From JBMNGG01 sp050949705 (GTDB lineage: Bacteria; Bacillota; Thermosediminibacteria; Thermosediminibacterales; Tepidanaerobacteraceae), in NCBI GenBank assembly GCA_050949705.1, contig JBMNGG010000006.1:1-64000 (forward strand): a stretch of 64,000 nt of DNA. The letters run 5' to 3'. Below, piece after piece: positions 12,101 through 18,823 of the stretch. The notes under the pieces were generated by a model. It did no database searches. It was not told the origin of the DNA and was given only the letters and a program-made list of their open reading frames with translations. Made by a program: the position numbers and the translations under genes. Each line of letters begins with the position of its first letter. Within the stretch, counting starts at the first letter, position 1.

Positions 12101-13945
12101 GGAGATGGAGGCGGGTATTGTGAAGGAATCGTTATTTGTGGTTGGGATACATGGAGCTGGACATTAGATGATAATTATATTGACGGACACAACAAGAACT
12201 CCAGTTACGGCGTTTATTATTTCTGGATCCCAGCAGAGGCTCCATTGAATATGAATCGAAACACAATTACTGGATGGGATTTGGGGATAAGAGGGTATGA
12301 AGGCACTGCGCAAGCCACTCTTCGTTCTAACCTCATCTATGGCAACAATACGGGCACTAAGGTTGATGGCCCTAATATCGACGCCACCCTCAACTTCTGG
12401 GGTCATGAAAGCGGTCCGTTCCATAGCACTAACCAAGAAGGCTCAGGCAATGCGGTAACCGACGCTGTTCTCTTCGCCCCCTGGTACACTGACGAAGAGT
12501 GCACAACAACATCTGACAGTTCGGACCCACTGGCTATGGGTCTCATGCAAGCAATGTTAGAAACCGTTACCGTAACCTTTAACGGTAACGGTGGCACACC
12601 AGCGACAACAGAAGTAGAAGTTGAAGGCGAGGCTACATTAGAAACACTGCCAACCATTACCAGAGACGGATATACCTTTGCAGGGTGGAATACTCTTCAA
12701 GATGGTACTGGTGAAGTATTTACAATCGAGACGGTAGTAACAGCGGATATGACCGTATACGCTATTTGGGAAGAAGCAGTAGTAGGGATGCCAACAATAG
12801 TATCGATTGCAGATGTAACCGACGTTGAAGTAGATTACGGAACAATTGAAGATGATGCAATACCAGCGTTGGCTGCAACGACGACAATTGAAGACAGTGC
12901 TGGTGTAACTCATACCGTAACTCTGAGCTGGACCATTGCCGACTACGATAGCAATATAGCCGGAGACTACACTGCAACAGGTACCTTTGTGTTACCTGAA
13001 GGTGTGTACCAGGCAGACCCAGCTATGAGCTTAGAAGTAACCGCGACCGTAACGGTTAAAGCAGAAGCAGTAGCAGAGACCTTTATCGTAACCTATGATG
13101 GTAACGGCGGCACGCCGACGATAACAGAAGTAGAAGTTGAAGGCGAGGCTACGGTAGGAACACTGCCGACCGTTACCAGAGACGGATACACCTTTGTAGA
13201 GTGGAACACCCAGCCAAACGGTGAAGGTAATGTGTTTACAGCTGAGACGGTGATAGAAGCGGACATTACAGTGTATGCTATCTGGGAAGAAGATGAAGTT
13301 GCAGATACCTTTACTGTGAATGTAATTGTCGAAAACGGAACCGTGACAGGTGAAGGTAGCTACGAAGAAGGAACTGAGGTTATGTTAAAAGCAATACCAG
13401 CAGAAGGATATGTGTTTATTAACTGGACTGACAGAGAAGACGAGGTAAGCACAGAAAACCCATACACATTTATAATGTCGGCTGAAGCAGTAGAATTGCT
13501 AGCAAATTTTGAAGAAGAATCTGAAGAAATAGACGTCGGAATGGACACTGCTCCCATTGATATCTCCATTCAAACTGCTGAAAATGCCAAGAGTGATGTC
13601 GTTGTAAGCGAAGGCGGACAAGATGTGTCGGCGGGTACTTACTGGGTAACCCAAGGGGACATAGATGTCCTGGATGAAGCCATTGCTGCAGCTGAAGCTG
13701 CGAAGGGCACCGTGGAGACCCAGCAGGATGTTACCGATGCCGTAGAGGAATTGGAAGCAGCAGTTTCAATCTTCAATGATGCTAAGCAAGAAGCGATAGA
13801 TGAAGAAGAAACAGAAGACCCTGCTAATGAACAAGATGCTGAAGATGATGAGGAAATTGTAGATGACCAGGTTGACACAGAAGCAGATACAGATAACGGT
13901 CTGGAAGAAGAAGTAGAAGCGGTTGCTGAGGAAGAAACAGCATAG
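1..13945 (+). CDS. giant multidomain surface adhesin, 5' end outside window
   Basis: The frame is open from base 2, so the true start lies upstream; the TTG at 236 is inside a repeat. About 4650 residues are visible. In order: near-identical 135-aa repeats (to 3183); a FIVAR-like helical segment (about 3190-3400); a beta-rich part; a Big_4-like domain (about 4030-4255); InlB/Flg_new repeats (4261-4660); an unrecognised module (4666-5450); Flg_new and MucBP-like repeats (5473-6770); Ig-like and cadherin-like domains (7630-8440); a second copy of the module (8886-9655); two right-handed beta-helices (about 9682-11150 and 11170-12530); more Flg_new and InlB repeats (12560-13515); an acidic Glu/Asp-rich tail. 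There is no LPXTG sorting motif or SLH domain in the visible part; any anchor would be at the missing N-terminus. Adhesion or matrix binding is inferred from the domain types. Confidence 0.9.
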   Translation, partial: EAKAGAITAAAVVIDGEDIRVTFASDAQVDAVYQAVEELLAAFQAELKAASLTIKLNGEETTFTLDQENVVIAVARYLLGDLEPEEFLAQREAVEATYTAQATDNYDVEFDLAGSLKFQTIFTSGEAKADFLAALEAKAGAITAAAVVIDGEDIRVTFASDAQVDAVYQAVEELLAAFQAELKAASLTIKLNGEETTFTLDQENVVIAVARYLLGDLEPEEFLAQREAVEATYTAQATDNYDVEFDLAGSLKFQTIFTSGEAKADFLAALEAKAGAITAAAVVIDGEDIRVTFASDAQVDAVYQAVEELLAAFQAELKAASLTIKLNGEETTFTLDQENVVIAVARYLLGDLEPEEFLAQREAVEATYTAQATDNYDVEFDLAGSLKFQTIFTSGEAKADFLAALEAKAVAITAAAVVIDGEDIRVTFASDAQVDAVYQAVEELLAAFQAELKAASLTIKLNGEETTFTLDQENVVIAVARYLLGDLEPEEFLAQREAVEATYTAQATDNYDVEFDLAGSLKFQTIFTSGEAKADFLAALEAKAGAITAAAVVIDGEDIRVTFASDAQVDAVYQAVEELLAAFQAELKAASLTIKLNGEETTFTLDQENVVIAVARYLLGDLEPEEFLAQREAVEATYTAQATDNYDVEFDLAGSLKFQTIFTSGEAKADFLAALEAKAGAITAAAVVIDGEDIRVTFASDAQVDAVYQAVEELLAAFQAELKAASLTIKLNGEETTFTLDQENVVIAVARYLLGDLEPEEFLAQREAVEATYTAQATDNYDVEFDLAGSLKFQTIFTSGEAKADFLAALEAKAGAITAAAVVIDGEDIRVTFASDAQVDAVYQAVEELLAAFQAELKAASLTIKLNGEETTFTLDQENVVIAVARYLLGDLEPEEFLAQREAVEATYTAQATDNYDVEFDLAGSLKFQTIFTSGEAKADFLAALEAKAGAITAAAVVIDGEDIRVTFASDAQVDAVYQAVEELLAAFQAELKAASLTIKLNGEETTFTLDQENVVIAVARYLLGDLEPEEFLAQREAVEATYTAQATDNYDVEFDLAGSLTFAVQVDTSAYDAIVAQVAALDGDDYTISSWADYEAAIAGCNLELTAEAGQAALDAEVLKIQAALALLEEALEIYGSVILEQDYDMVIVAGSSIEVNLGGHTAKVLTITGDNVTLKNGTVIDLTIAEGVENVILEDISDGEGGTWTFAGGGSGSIIFKGTTSPKGTVIITSPTPIEIHAQSTHSEISGNVIVKTVTRVVIDTPVQGEVEVQAASESITVKKPVNKIIALFKTLVRIDQRIAESERPTLEKAKDVEASAVIIDDDEYVVDEIDFEENPGLPPAESVIISIENIIVEARPGDAFSLPTMVEVVLSDGTRVDKSVDWSPSTANTSEEGTFTFVGTVPGYAGTAKLLLRVKEQVTIYTLTYTAGQNGSIEGGKNQQVEHGQNGSQVTAEPDPNYHFVKWSDGSTINPRTDTNVTADITVEAIFVINKYTVAFVDWNGDLLKKEIVAHGSSATAPADPEKEGYTFDSWDKDFANVTDDLTVTAQYHFSELTTLNEMIDAATARTRPTYTHTDNTLTKQEWDHYWGGFEDALGVAEQTHDSLGEKHPLTAEDETAISGAIQDLQRALEILDGIEDFDDALGNRVHPKGLVETVYERSLVTSDKFQPGRLRCYYDKETGDFYWMLSGFVQAQGLYAGTTGTGMNPGLQNVMLSDSITKLRSGDYTVNIYKEDGTRKTQTELENDGIALAIHWLTEAEISPWIYANLVGLEEECKLIGETSNGTEFERTYTFRFVDGGVHLFDPDYRYCVIDGVVRLSGYNILTYNADENGNISGEEEQIVKDGEDGTEVTAVPVTGYHFVKWSDGSTVNPRTDTNVTEHISVTAEFAADEYTVSFDARGGSECTSIQVTFDSAYGALPEPEKEGYTFIGWFTAATEGTEVKEDTIVTEASSHTLYGRWSPRDDTAYRIEHYQQGVAGTSYTLEDIDEKTGTTGENVIAQAESYPGFIENTTHQDRVPSGIIAADGSLVLRLYYDRETFDVSFNSNDGSSVSDIIGVRYEATIDKPVDPEKEGYTFGGWFKEESLVNEWIFASDKVTEAITLYAKWEANTDTVYTVQHYQQDVTGEGYTLVEADTEDKTGTTGTIATASPKDYTGFTLDADKSNIEGTIEPDGSLVLKLYYDRDAFTVSFDSNEGTEVADVTGVRFEATINKPGDPTKTGYDFVGWYKDEALESGWNFASDQVTESITLYAKWAPTPATSVELLIDALPDASVLTLDDLDDVEAAEAAYEALSAEEQGTVASELQTKLSNAVTKIANLVLADVDVRFESTKQELKCEGTGIQRVEYENRTATFFIDSLDRKIEGFLQSGVADLFEELFQDVVAMKLDNETEWYEIETTDFGPIEAGARIVAKMLDLEYVSLPDIMGQLSAAEMSALKDKSIDIDLKIVPGIREYIGSYQVKFIGVQFEVTLAGTTEGVTGAGTYEIGSEVTITVTAPQDKEVDTFNVNGTDKKDELINGEYKFIITEDTTVKVTYAVPIIPTSIFISGPETIEIKLSGDTTETYTATVKDQKDKLISGAIVTWSLKEAIDGVNVDAATGEVTVADTSMATGFTIVATSSTHPEVYEEKVVALTKEKNTDATLSDLTVEGVTVADFDKNIFEYHVELPAGTTEIPTVAATATDSNATFEITQATALDAPYNIATIKVTAEDGTTAQIYSITFTVKANEDQDAPPAGLDGVAPTSKDDNDGKIIGVSDTMEYKLATDTEWISVSEDATEITGLAAGTYQVRYAAKTGYNPSEPTEVVVPAYVAPKYIVTFSVTGDNGTLTAEVDGVVITPGAQVEEGKAVVFTAAPATGYQVKEWILGGQAIAGETGVVYTLENLQSAATVTVKFKVATYTVTFQDWDGSAIDTQQVEHGGSASAPADPEREGYTFNGWDEEFTNVTSDLTIIATYTSSSVGELNDLILDATARTRPDYTTDINEWDIYWNDLQSKLAAAEDVYNDLKGKDVLTPEEETQLAGAKAGLQTAMEIIDGIEDFDAAFGQRTEPRKALEKYINDESRKGTATSTNKPHRLRAYYDKDSSDFYWLMSRFQQSQQFYAGTAGTGMNPGLKELIETETLIRITSGDYVLEIFDSEGNRRPEEDLDEDIIPMALEWVDGRWGETYSYLAGKSESFNLVGRTNDGTEYQRSYTFHFVDSGLYLFDPYFEYYVDGGAVLRDFGDFTIINATKGIGYMDNTIQAAIDAASPGDRIYVGAGTYNENVSINKSITLIGDPSDGCMPDYVEDNVVCERLLGTSADAPVLDGSGIGGATGIQIASGVSNVTLMGFEIKNFDSGIVAQGNSMNNLRIDGNYIHDVSNGITGGTTGAQTLSGWSVNKNIIDNVSNSGISLANIGSLEVDKNRITAAGTALEVKASGNHTVENVETKDNEITGAVNVLAQSAINQGATLKTVTIKGNKITGTTNIETLTNGFATVEYVTMRDNEIYFTDKGINITANAPSDSGSATVANITLNGNELEGSSVGIHTFKQGSGYSELKNLTITGNKLAINNPTASAYAVGLADVEGYSEFGNNEITLSGTLSGAYDGVDISGGATENWTISGNELYGNDVGTTSSGFRLRNSLASAAELNLTGNRITGWAQGIFSDALASGMTVELRRNWIYDNTSYGIENGNGATIDAILNYWGDKSGPSHATQNTSGQGNTVSDNVNFVPWHQDAGFISLSDGTVVNTNKGKYYHSIQEAVNEADPGNTIQVAAGTYYESVTINKSITLTGDCGDLDLPGPGPNAPILDGTGQEDHKHGFYIIGENASNVTIEGFEIRNFSGSEASGIFGNRLGVNDVTIKYNHIHDVRAHGVRVFNGYAAESMTGWAVTYNVIEKFGGGGGSGIYFVGVSGSQISNNKILNPTVNCPAILLKAEVTGDVHLIMSDITISNNEIIDYPDRAIYVLANANYHYTHATIKDVNIAGNTITGDAQAITFWAYGDGTNELKDMNITDNNITVNYPDSEGIEAVYLDNVRGSSNFIGNTINVVGDGGGYCEGIVICGWDTWSWTLDDNYIDGHNKNSSYGVYYFWIPAEAPLNMNRNTITGWDLGIRGYEGTAQATLRSNLIYGNNTGTKVDGPNIDATLNFWGHESGPFHSTNQEGSGNAVTDAVLFAPWYTDEECTTTSDSSDPLAMGLMQAMLETVTVTFNGNGGTPATTEVEVEGEATLETLPTITRDGYTFAGWNTLQDGTGEVFTIETVVTADMTVYAIWEEAVVGMPTIVSIADVTDVEVDYGTIEDDAIPALAATTTIEDSAGVTHTVTLSWTIADYDSNIAGDYTATGTFVLPEGVYQADPAMSLEVTATVTVKAEAVAETFIVTYDGNGGTPTITEVEVEGEATVGTLPTVTRDGYTFVEWNTQPNGEGNVFTAETVIEADITVYAIWEEDEVADTFTVNVIVENGTVTGEGSYEEGTEVMLKAIPAEGYVFINWTDREDEVSTENPYTFIMSAEAVELLANFEEESEEIDVGMDTAPIDISIQTAENAKSDVVVSEGGQDVSAGTYWVTQGDIDVLDEAIAAAEAAKGTVETQQDVTDAVEELEAAVSIFNDAKQEAIDEEETEDPANEQDAEDDEEIVDDQVDTEADTDNGLEEEVEAVAEEETA

Positions 13946-14002
13946 TATATTCCCTCTTTTCAAAGCTGACATAACCGTCAATAACCGAAGGAGAGATACC
14001 AC

Positions 14003-14054
14003 AAGCCCCGTGGGAAAGCAAGCAATTAAGCTCTCTCACGGGGCTTTTCTTTTT
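14003..14054 (+). terminator. Rho-independent terminator of the adhesin gene
   Basis: A ten-base stem (AAGCCCCGTG with CACGGGGCTT) with a partly paired interior is followed by TTCTTTTT, 58 bases after the adhesin stop codon. Confidence 0.9.
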
Positions 14055-14189
14055 AGGTATACGGGTGCAAAGGGTGGTGGGGAGTTGATGTTTAGCTATT
14101 TGCTTATAGCAAGAAAGAGGAAACAGAGGTTTTACTATAGAATTATCCTATCAATGTAATAAATAACAATCAAAAAAGATGGTGAGATC

Positions 14190-16010
14190 ATGGAAACTTT
14201 TGATTCGACCAAAAAAAGTCTATTTGACATATTAAGGGATGTACACAAGGGTAAAATACAATTACCCGACTTCCAAAGAGGATGGATATGGGACGACAAC
14301 CGTATAAAGGGAATTCTTGCTAGTGTTGCCAAATCCTTTCCCATTGGTGCTGTTATGCTTTTGGAGACCGGTAATGAAAACGTAAGATTTAAAACAAAAC
14401 CTGTAGAAGGCGTAAAACTTAACAATGATGTAAAGCCCGATTTGCTTATCCTTGACGGACAACAGCGGATTACTTCACTTTACCAAACAATTGTAACTAA
14501 TGAGATAGTCACCACTAGAAATGAAAAAAACTATGAAATCAAACGCTGGTATTATATTGATATGGTTAAAGCCATGGATGGGGATTATGACCTCGAAGAG
14601 GCTATCATATCTCTTAATGATAAGAAACAGATTACAGAGGATTTTGGGCGACGCATCGTGCTTGATTTATCTAAGAAAGAATCTGAATATAAGAACCTTA
14701 TGTATCCGGTTTGCATGATCGATGATTACAGCACTTGGAGGCGTGGGTTTAATGAGTATTGGCAGCACAACAGCGAGAAATCTATGTTTTGGGACAAGTT
14801 TGAAGACAGGATCGTCAATAGTTTCAACAAATATATGCTTCCAGTAATTATTATGAAAAAAGAAAATCCTAAGGAAGCAGTTTGCCAGGTTTTTGAAAAG
14901 GTTAATACTGGCGGAGTGTCTCTAAATGTTTTTGAATTATTAACGGCAACCTTTGCTGCTGATGAGTTTGACCTAAAAACGGATTGGCAGAAGATAAAAG
15001 AGGAGTTTAATAACTATAAGTTACTTTCTAGAGTCAGCAGCACTGATATTATACAAGCCATTACTCTGCTGGCTACTTACAACGATAAATTGAATCGAGC
15101 AAAACAAAATATTCCTGACGAAGAACTGCCGGCCGTTAGCTGTAAACGAAAAGATATGCTTGATCTATCCCTTCAGGATTATCAAAAATATAGAGACCCG
15201 GTTGTGCAAGGTTTTATCAAAGCTTCAAAAATACTTTTTGAAAACCACATCTATACCGCCCGAGACTTACCATACAACACTCAATTAATACCGATGTCCG
15301 CAATCCTAGCTGTTTTAGGTGATAAAATTGACAATATAAGCAATAAAAAGAAACTAATGCAGTGGTTCTGGTGCGGAGTTTTTGGGGAGCTCTATGGTTC
15401 AGCTAACGAAACCCGTTATGCGCTGGACTTACCTCAGGTAATCGATTGGATTAAAAACAACGGACCCAAACCCAAAACTATTTATGATGCGAATTTTTCT
15501 CCATCTCGGCTGCATACTCTACGAACTAGGAATAGTGCCGCTTATAAAGGGATTTATGCATTGCTTATGGATGATGAAACCAAAGATTGGCTTTCGGCTA
15601 CAAAGATTGATTTCAGCACCTATTTTTCTGAGTCAATTGACATTCACCATATTTTCCCTGTAGCTTGGTGTTTAAAGAATGGCATAAGCAAAGACGATTA
15701 TAACTGTATAATTAATAAAACCCCTCTATCAAGTCGTACTAATCGTATAGTAAGTGGTGAGGCTCCAAGTAAATATTTGGTGAGAATACAAAAACATGCT
15801 GAAGTAAGCGATGACGAGTTTCAAAATATCTTAAAATCCCATGTGCTCTCACCTGAATTGCTGTATGCTGATGACTTTGAAAACTTTTTCATTGACCGCA
15901 AGGAAAAAATACTGCAGAGAATCGAAAAAGCTATGAATAAATCCATCCCCAGGGAAGCAATTCAGACTGAAGAAGGAGTTTATATGGATGAGGGTAGTGA
16001 AGAAGAATAA
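14190..16010 (+). CDS. GmrSD-type modification-dependent restriction enzyme (DUF262 + DUF1524 fusion)
   Basis: 606 residues. The N-terminal half is a DUF262 (GmrS-like, ParB-related NTPase) domain: an FQRGW motif near residue 28 and ILDGQQR near residue 88. The C-terminal part has the DUF1524/GmrD His-Asn-His-like nuclease pattern: IHHIFP near residue 485 and NRI about 35 residues later. Known members of this family cut DNA carrying modified bases such as glucosylated hydroxymethylcytosine, and act as type IV defence against phages. The gene is a single fused polypeptide, starts at an ATG after GGTGAGATC, and has no methylase or partner beside it. Target specificity cannot be read from the sequence. 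Confidence 0.88.
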   Translation: METFDSTKKSLFDILRDVHKGKIQLPDFQRGWIWDDNRIKGILASVAKSFPIGAVMLLETGNENVRFKTKPVEGVKLNNDVKPDLLILDGQQRITSLYQTIVTNEIVTTRNEKNYEIKRWYYIDMVKAMDGDYDLEEAIISLNDKKQITEDFGRRIVLDLSKKESEYKNLMYPVCMIDDYSTWRRGFNEYWQHNSEKSMFWDKFEDRIVNSFNKYMLPVIIMKKENPKEAVCQVFEKVNTGGVSLNVFELLTATFAADEFDLKTDWQKIKEEFNNYKLLSRVSSTDIIQAITLLATYNDKLNRAKQNIPDEELPAVSCKRKDMLDLSLQDYQKYRDPVVQGFIKASKILFENHIYTARDLPYNTQLIPMSAILAVLGDKIDNISNKKKLMQWFWCGVFGELYGSANETRYALDLPQVIDWIKNNGPKPKTIYDANFSPSRLHTLRTRNSAAYKGIYALLMDDETKDWLSATKIDFSTYFSESIDIHHIFPVAWCLKNGISKDDYNCIINKTPLSSRTNRIVSGEAPSKYLVRIQKHAEVSDDEFQNILKSHVLSPELLYADDFENFFIDRKEKILQRIEKAMNKSIPREAIQTEEGVYMDEGSEEE

Positions 16011-16201
16011 CAGACATTTATGTCTCGCCACGGGGAGTATGATAGTCTGTGAGAAAAGAGAGTTTTCTTTGTCTAGCATCAAAAGGTTTTGTGCTGAAAG
16101 ATAGAGGACAGTTTTTTGGTCCTTAACCTTTACGCCGGACCGTATTGAGGTGGGCCTAGGAATCAGGCTTTTGAGTGGCTGATGAGTTCATTTTAAGTGA
16201 T

Positions 16202-16247
16202 AAAAAAGGGGATGGTTATGTGTGCTACAAACACCAAAACCATCCCC
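16202..16247 (-). terminator. terminator for the minus-strand gene or genes upstream
   Basis: GGGGATGGTT (16208-16217) pairs with AACCATCCCC (16238-16247). Read on the minus strand the stem is followed by TTTTTT, so it would terminate leftward transcription from 16660 and the SLH relic. Confidence 0.75.
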
Positions 16248-16261
16248 TCCTACTCTAAATC

Positions 16262-16370
16262 CTACTTAATCACCTTCCTATAGGCTGGCTGCACTACTCT
16301 TGTTGATATAGTGGAAACTTCGGCTCTGCTAATATTTACATACGTAACTGGTCTGTCGTACAACCGAGAT
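16262..16370 (-). pseudogene. C-terminal relic of an SLH-domain protein
   Basis: On the minus strand a frame ending at the stop in 16262-16264 reads VNISRAEVSTISTRVV near its middle. This matches the end of an S-layer homology repeat, whose hallmark is an I(T/S)RAE motif. There is no start codon or signal peptide and the frame is only about 35 codons, so it is a fragment. It lies between the hairpin at 16202-16247 and the small gene at 16418-16660. This region (16011-16417) holds no intact gene. Confidence 0.4.
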
Positions 16371-16417
16371 CAGTTTTTCCAATCAAAAGTTGTATTTGAG
16401 ATTTAGCCCTGCTTTCT

Positions 16418-16660
16418 TTAATAATAATAATTACTATCTCTCCAGTAGTTGTTGGCAGCGGCTACGGTTTGAAAATTTATGGCGATGACTTGTGAAACAG
16501 ATATAAGACTATCTGCATTTGTTGAGTATTTTGGCCGTAATCTTCTTCGGATTGCTTCAGATGGTTGTGTATACTCAACTCCTTTTTGAGAAAGCTTTAT
16601 AGCTAATTCAAAACCCTCTTGGGGTGTATTAGTTCTTAAACTCAGAAGCCATTTTTCCAT
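16418..16660 (-). CDS. small hypothetical protein
   Basis: 80 residues if started at the second ATG (16658-16660), which sits nine bases after a strong AAGGAGG; the ATG nine bases earlier has no spacing to that site. I do not recognise a family. The chain is soluble looking, with a basic central stretch (AIRRRLRPKY) and an Asn/Tyr-rich end. It is read leftward, opposite to its neighbours, towards the hairpin at 16202-16247. The good ribosome site argues that it is real; a relic remains possible. Confidence 0.55.
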   Translation of the reverse strand: MEKWLLSLRTNTPQEGFELAIKLSQKGVEYTQPSEAIRRRLRPKYSTNADSLISVSQVIAINFQTVAAANNYWRDSNYYY

Positions 16661-16900
16661 AAGACTCATCCTCCTTACTGATAGTATATGCTTGAATGGT
16701 GGGAGGTTTACAGTATGAAATATGTTGACCTTTTTAAACTCGATAAACTTACATACCCCGGCAATGACAAAACTCGGATGCTTTTGCCACTGAAAACTAT
16801 ATTATTTCGCAGAAATCTACTTAAGTTATTACAATTTATGCAGGATTTTCTAATTATTAAACGAAATAAGATATATATTCATTTGGGGGGTGCACCAAAA

Positions 16901-17251
16901 ATGCAATTTTACATAATTGGCGGTTTGGTTTTTTCTTTTTTGGTTGCTATATTTGCTTTGTGGAATGCCACAGAAATAGTAATCAGATTTCCTTTTGTTG
17001 GTGGATTTACGACTTCCCAGGCTTTAGTTATTATTGGGTCAGCAACTTTAGGAGCTTTAATCACACTTATATTCAGCCTTGTTAAAAGTATTAAAATGAA
17101 TCTAACAATAAAGAGACAAATGAAAACAATCAGAGAGCATGAAGAATTAATCGAAAAAATGAGACAACAACTCAAAGAAAATGAGGAACAGAAGGAAAGC
17201 CTTCAGAATTCAACTAATACCTTTGAGGCTGCAACCGATCCCTTGCAATAA
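16901..17251 (+). CDS. LapA/DUF1049-like small membrane protein
   Basis: 116 residues. The ATG follows GGGGGGTG with good spacing; the frame is open upstream but that stretch lacks a ribosome site, so I reject a longer product. Two hydrophobic segments (about residues 3-22 and 38-62) are separated by a short polar loop, followed by a charged predicted coiled coil rich in Lys, Glu and Gln. This layout is that of LapA-domain proteins, small inner-membrane proteins of poorly known function. It is followed by the tyrS T-box leader and is not obviously co-transcribed with it. Confidence 0.65.
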   Translation: MQFYIIGGLVFSFLVAIFALWNATEIVIRFPFVGGFTTSQALVIIGSATLGALITLIFSLVKSIKMNLTIKRQMKTIREHEELIEKMRQQLKENEEQKESLQNSTNTFEAATDPLQ

Positions 17252-17318
17252 TGAGAAGAATTATGATAATATAAGATAAAATAAAATATTAAATACTATG
17301 AATGAACATAGTAGTCTT

Positions 17319-17508
17319 TTCGGGTTACAATTAAGAGAGCTGTCCGGCAGGTGAAAGGTCAGTAGTACCGAAAGTGGCGAATTACATTCAGGAGTATCCG
17401 ATTTTTCGGCGGTTATTTACCGATATTATTCAGAGGCATTTAATAAATGCGAATTAAGGTGGTACCACGGGTTCCCTCGTCCTTATAGGCTAGGGGACTT
17501 TATTTTTT
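17319..17508 (+). promoter_or_regulatory. T-box leader of tyrS
   Basis: The conserved T-box sequence AAGGTGGTACCACG lies at 17456-17469. It is followed by a terminator hairpin (GTTCCCT 17471-17477 with AGGGGAC 17492-17498) and TTATTTTTTT. AGAGAG and GTGAAAGG stem I elements lie upstream. Tyrosine codons UAC (17383-17385) and UAU (17395-17397) both occur where a specifier could sit; I cannot fold it to choose. Uncharged tRNA-Tyr would prevent termination and raise tyrS expression. Confidence 0.9.
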
Positions 17509-17532
17509 TATTACTATGCAGGGAGGACAATT

Positions 17533-18762
17533 ATGCAAAACGTATATGATGTTTTAAAAGAAAGAGGATTTATAGAACAGGCAACACATGAAGAAGAAAT
17601 TAGAGAATTACTTGGGAAAGAAAAAGTAATTTTTTATATTGGTTTCGACCCAACTGCTGACAGCCTACATGTGGGCCATCTTCTACCCATGATAGCTATG
17701 GCTCATATGCAAAGAGCAGGGCATACACCAATTGCATTATTAGGTGGTGGCACTGCTATGGTGGGAGACCCGTCTGGCAGGACTGATATGCGTAAAATGC
17801 TTACAGAAGAACAAATAAATCACAATGCGGAAAGGTTTAAAAAGCAGTTTGAGAAACTCATAGATTTTTCCGATAACAAAGCTTATATGGTAAATAACGC
17901 CGATTGGTTAATGAAACTCAACTATGTATCTTTTCTCCGAGATATAGGCAGTCATTTTTCTGTAAACAGGATGCTTACAGCTGAATGCTATAAACAGCGC
18001 CTGGAAACCGGACTTACTTTTCTTGAGTTTAACTACATGTTGATGCAGTCCTATGACTTTTTACATCTATATAGGAATTATGGATGTAAGCTTCAGATGG
18101 GAGGCAATGACCAGTGGTCTAATATCATTGGTGGTACGGAGTTAATTAGAAGGGTTGAAGGAGAGTCAGCTTACGGTTTAACAATCACTCTCCTAACTAC
18201 CAGTGAAGGAACAAAAATGGGCAAAACCCAATCTGGAGCTCTTTGGCTAGATCCCGAAAAAGTATCACCATATGATTTTTACCAATATTGGAGAAATGTG
18301 GACGATAGAGATGTTGAAAAATGTTTATCACTTCTCACCTTTCTCCCTATGGATGAAGTGAGACGGCTAGGTGCTTTAGAAGGAGCACAGATAAATAAAG
18401 CCAAGGAAGTTTTGGCATTTGAGCTTACAAAGATGATCCATAATGAAGAAGAAGCTAAAAAAGCTCAAAATGCAGCAAGAGCCCTATTCCAAAAAGGTTC
18501 AGATATGTCATCTGTTCCTCAGACCGAGCTAGACTCAAAAGAAATTGAAAATGGAATTGACCTGCTTGAATTATTAATGACTACCGGTTTAACTTCATCA
18601 AAAAGTGAAGGCCGTAGGCTTATACAACAAGGTGGTATTTACGTAGCAGATAAACGAGTGGATGATATTGATTTGCAAATTTCCATGTCAGACTTTGATG
18701 ATGATAAGAGTCTTTTACTAAGGAAAGGTAAAAAAGTATATCATATGGTAAAACTGGTATAA
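17533..18762 (+). CDS. tyrS: tyrosyl-tRNA synthetase
   Basis: 409 residues, normal for bacterial TyrRS. It charges tRNA-Tyr with tyrosine in the cytoplasm. The class I signature HVGHL is at residues 46-50, KMGKT (KMSKS equivalent) is near 228, and a C-terminal S4-like RNA-binding domain includes GRRLIQQGG. The tyrosine-binding region GFDPTADSLH is intact. The ATG follows GGGAGG. The gene sits directly behind a T-box, so it is controlled by tRNA-Tyr charging. Confidence 0.97.
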   Translation: MQNVYDVLKERGFIEQATHEEEIRELLGKEKVIFYIGFDPTADSLHVGHLLPMIAMAHMQRAGHTPIALLGGGTAMVGDPSGRTDMRKMLTEEQINHNAERFKKQFEKLIDFSDNKAYMVNNADWLMKLNYVSFLRDIGSHFSVNRMLTAECYKQRLETGLTFLEFNYMLMQSYDFLHLYRNYGCKLQMGGNDQWSNIIGGTELIRRVEGESAYGLTITLLTTSEGTKMGKTQSGALWLDPEKVSPYDFYQYWRNVDDRDVEKCLSLLTFLPMDEVRRLGALEGAQINKAKEVLAFELTKMIHNEEEAKKAQNAARALFQKGSDMSSVPQTELDSKEIENGIDLLELLMTTGLTSSKSEGRRLIQQGGIYVADKRVDDIDLQISMSDFDDDKSLLLRKGKKVYHMVKLV

Positions 18763-18772
18763 TTTCTACTAT

Positions 18773-18802
18773 TTTGGGTGTCTTGATATTAAGACACCCA
18801 AA
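18773..18802. other. perfect hairpin after tyrS
   Basis: TTTGGGTGTCTT (18773-18784) pairs with AAGACACCCAAA (18791-18802) over a six-base loop. It lies between tyrS and the next gene. The bases after it are A on both strands, so it is not a canonical terminator; it may act as a weak terminator or mRNA-processing site. Confidence 0.6.
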
Positions 18803-18823
18803 AAAATATGGGAGATGGGAATA

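Noticed and set aside
16688..16900. Longer start for the LapA-like gene
   Set aside because: The added ~71 residues are basic and unlike the family, while GGGGGGTG stands directly before ATG 16901.
18773..18802. Canonical terminator after tyrS
   Set aside because: The stem is perfect but is followed by A rather than T on either strand, so I listed it only as a hairpin.
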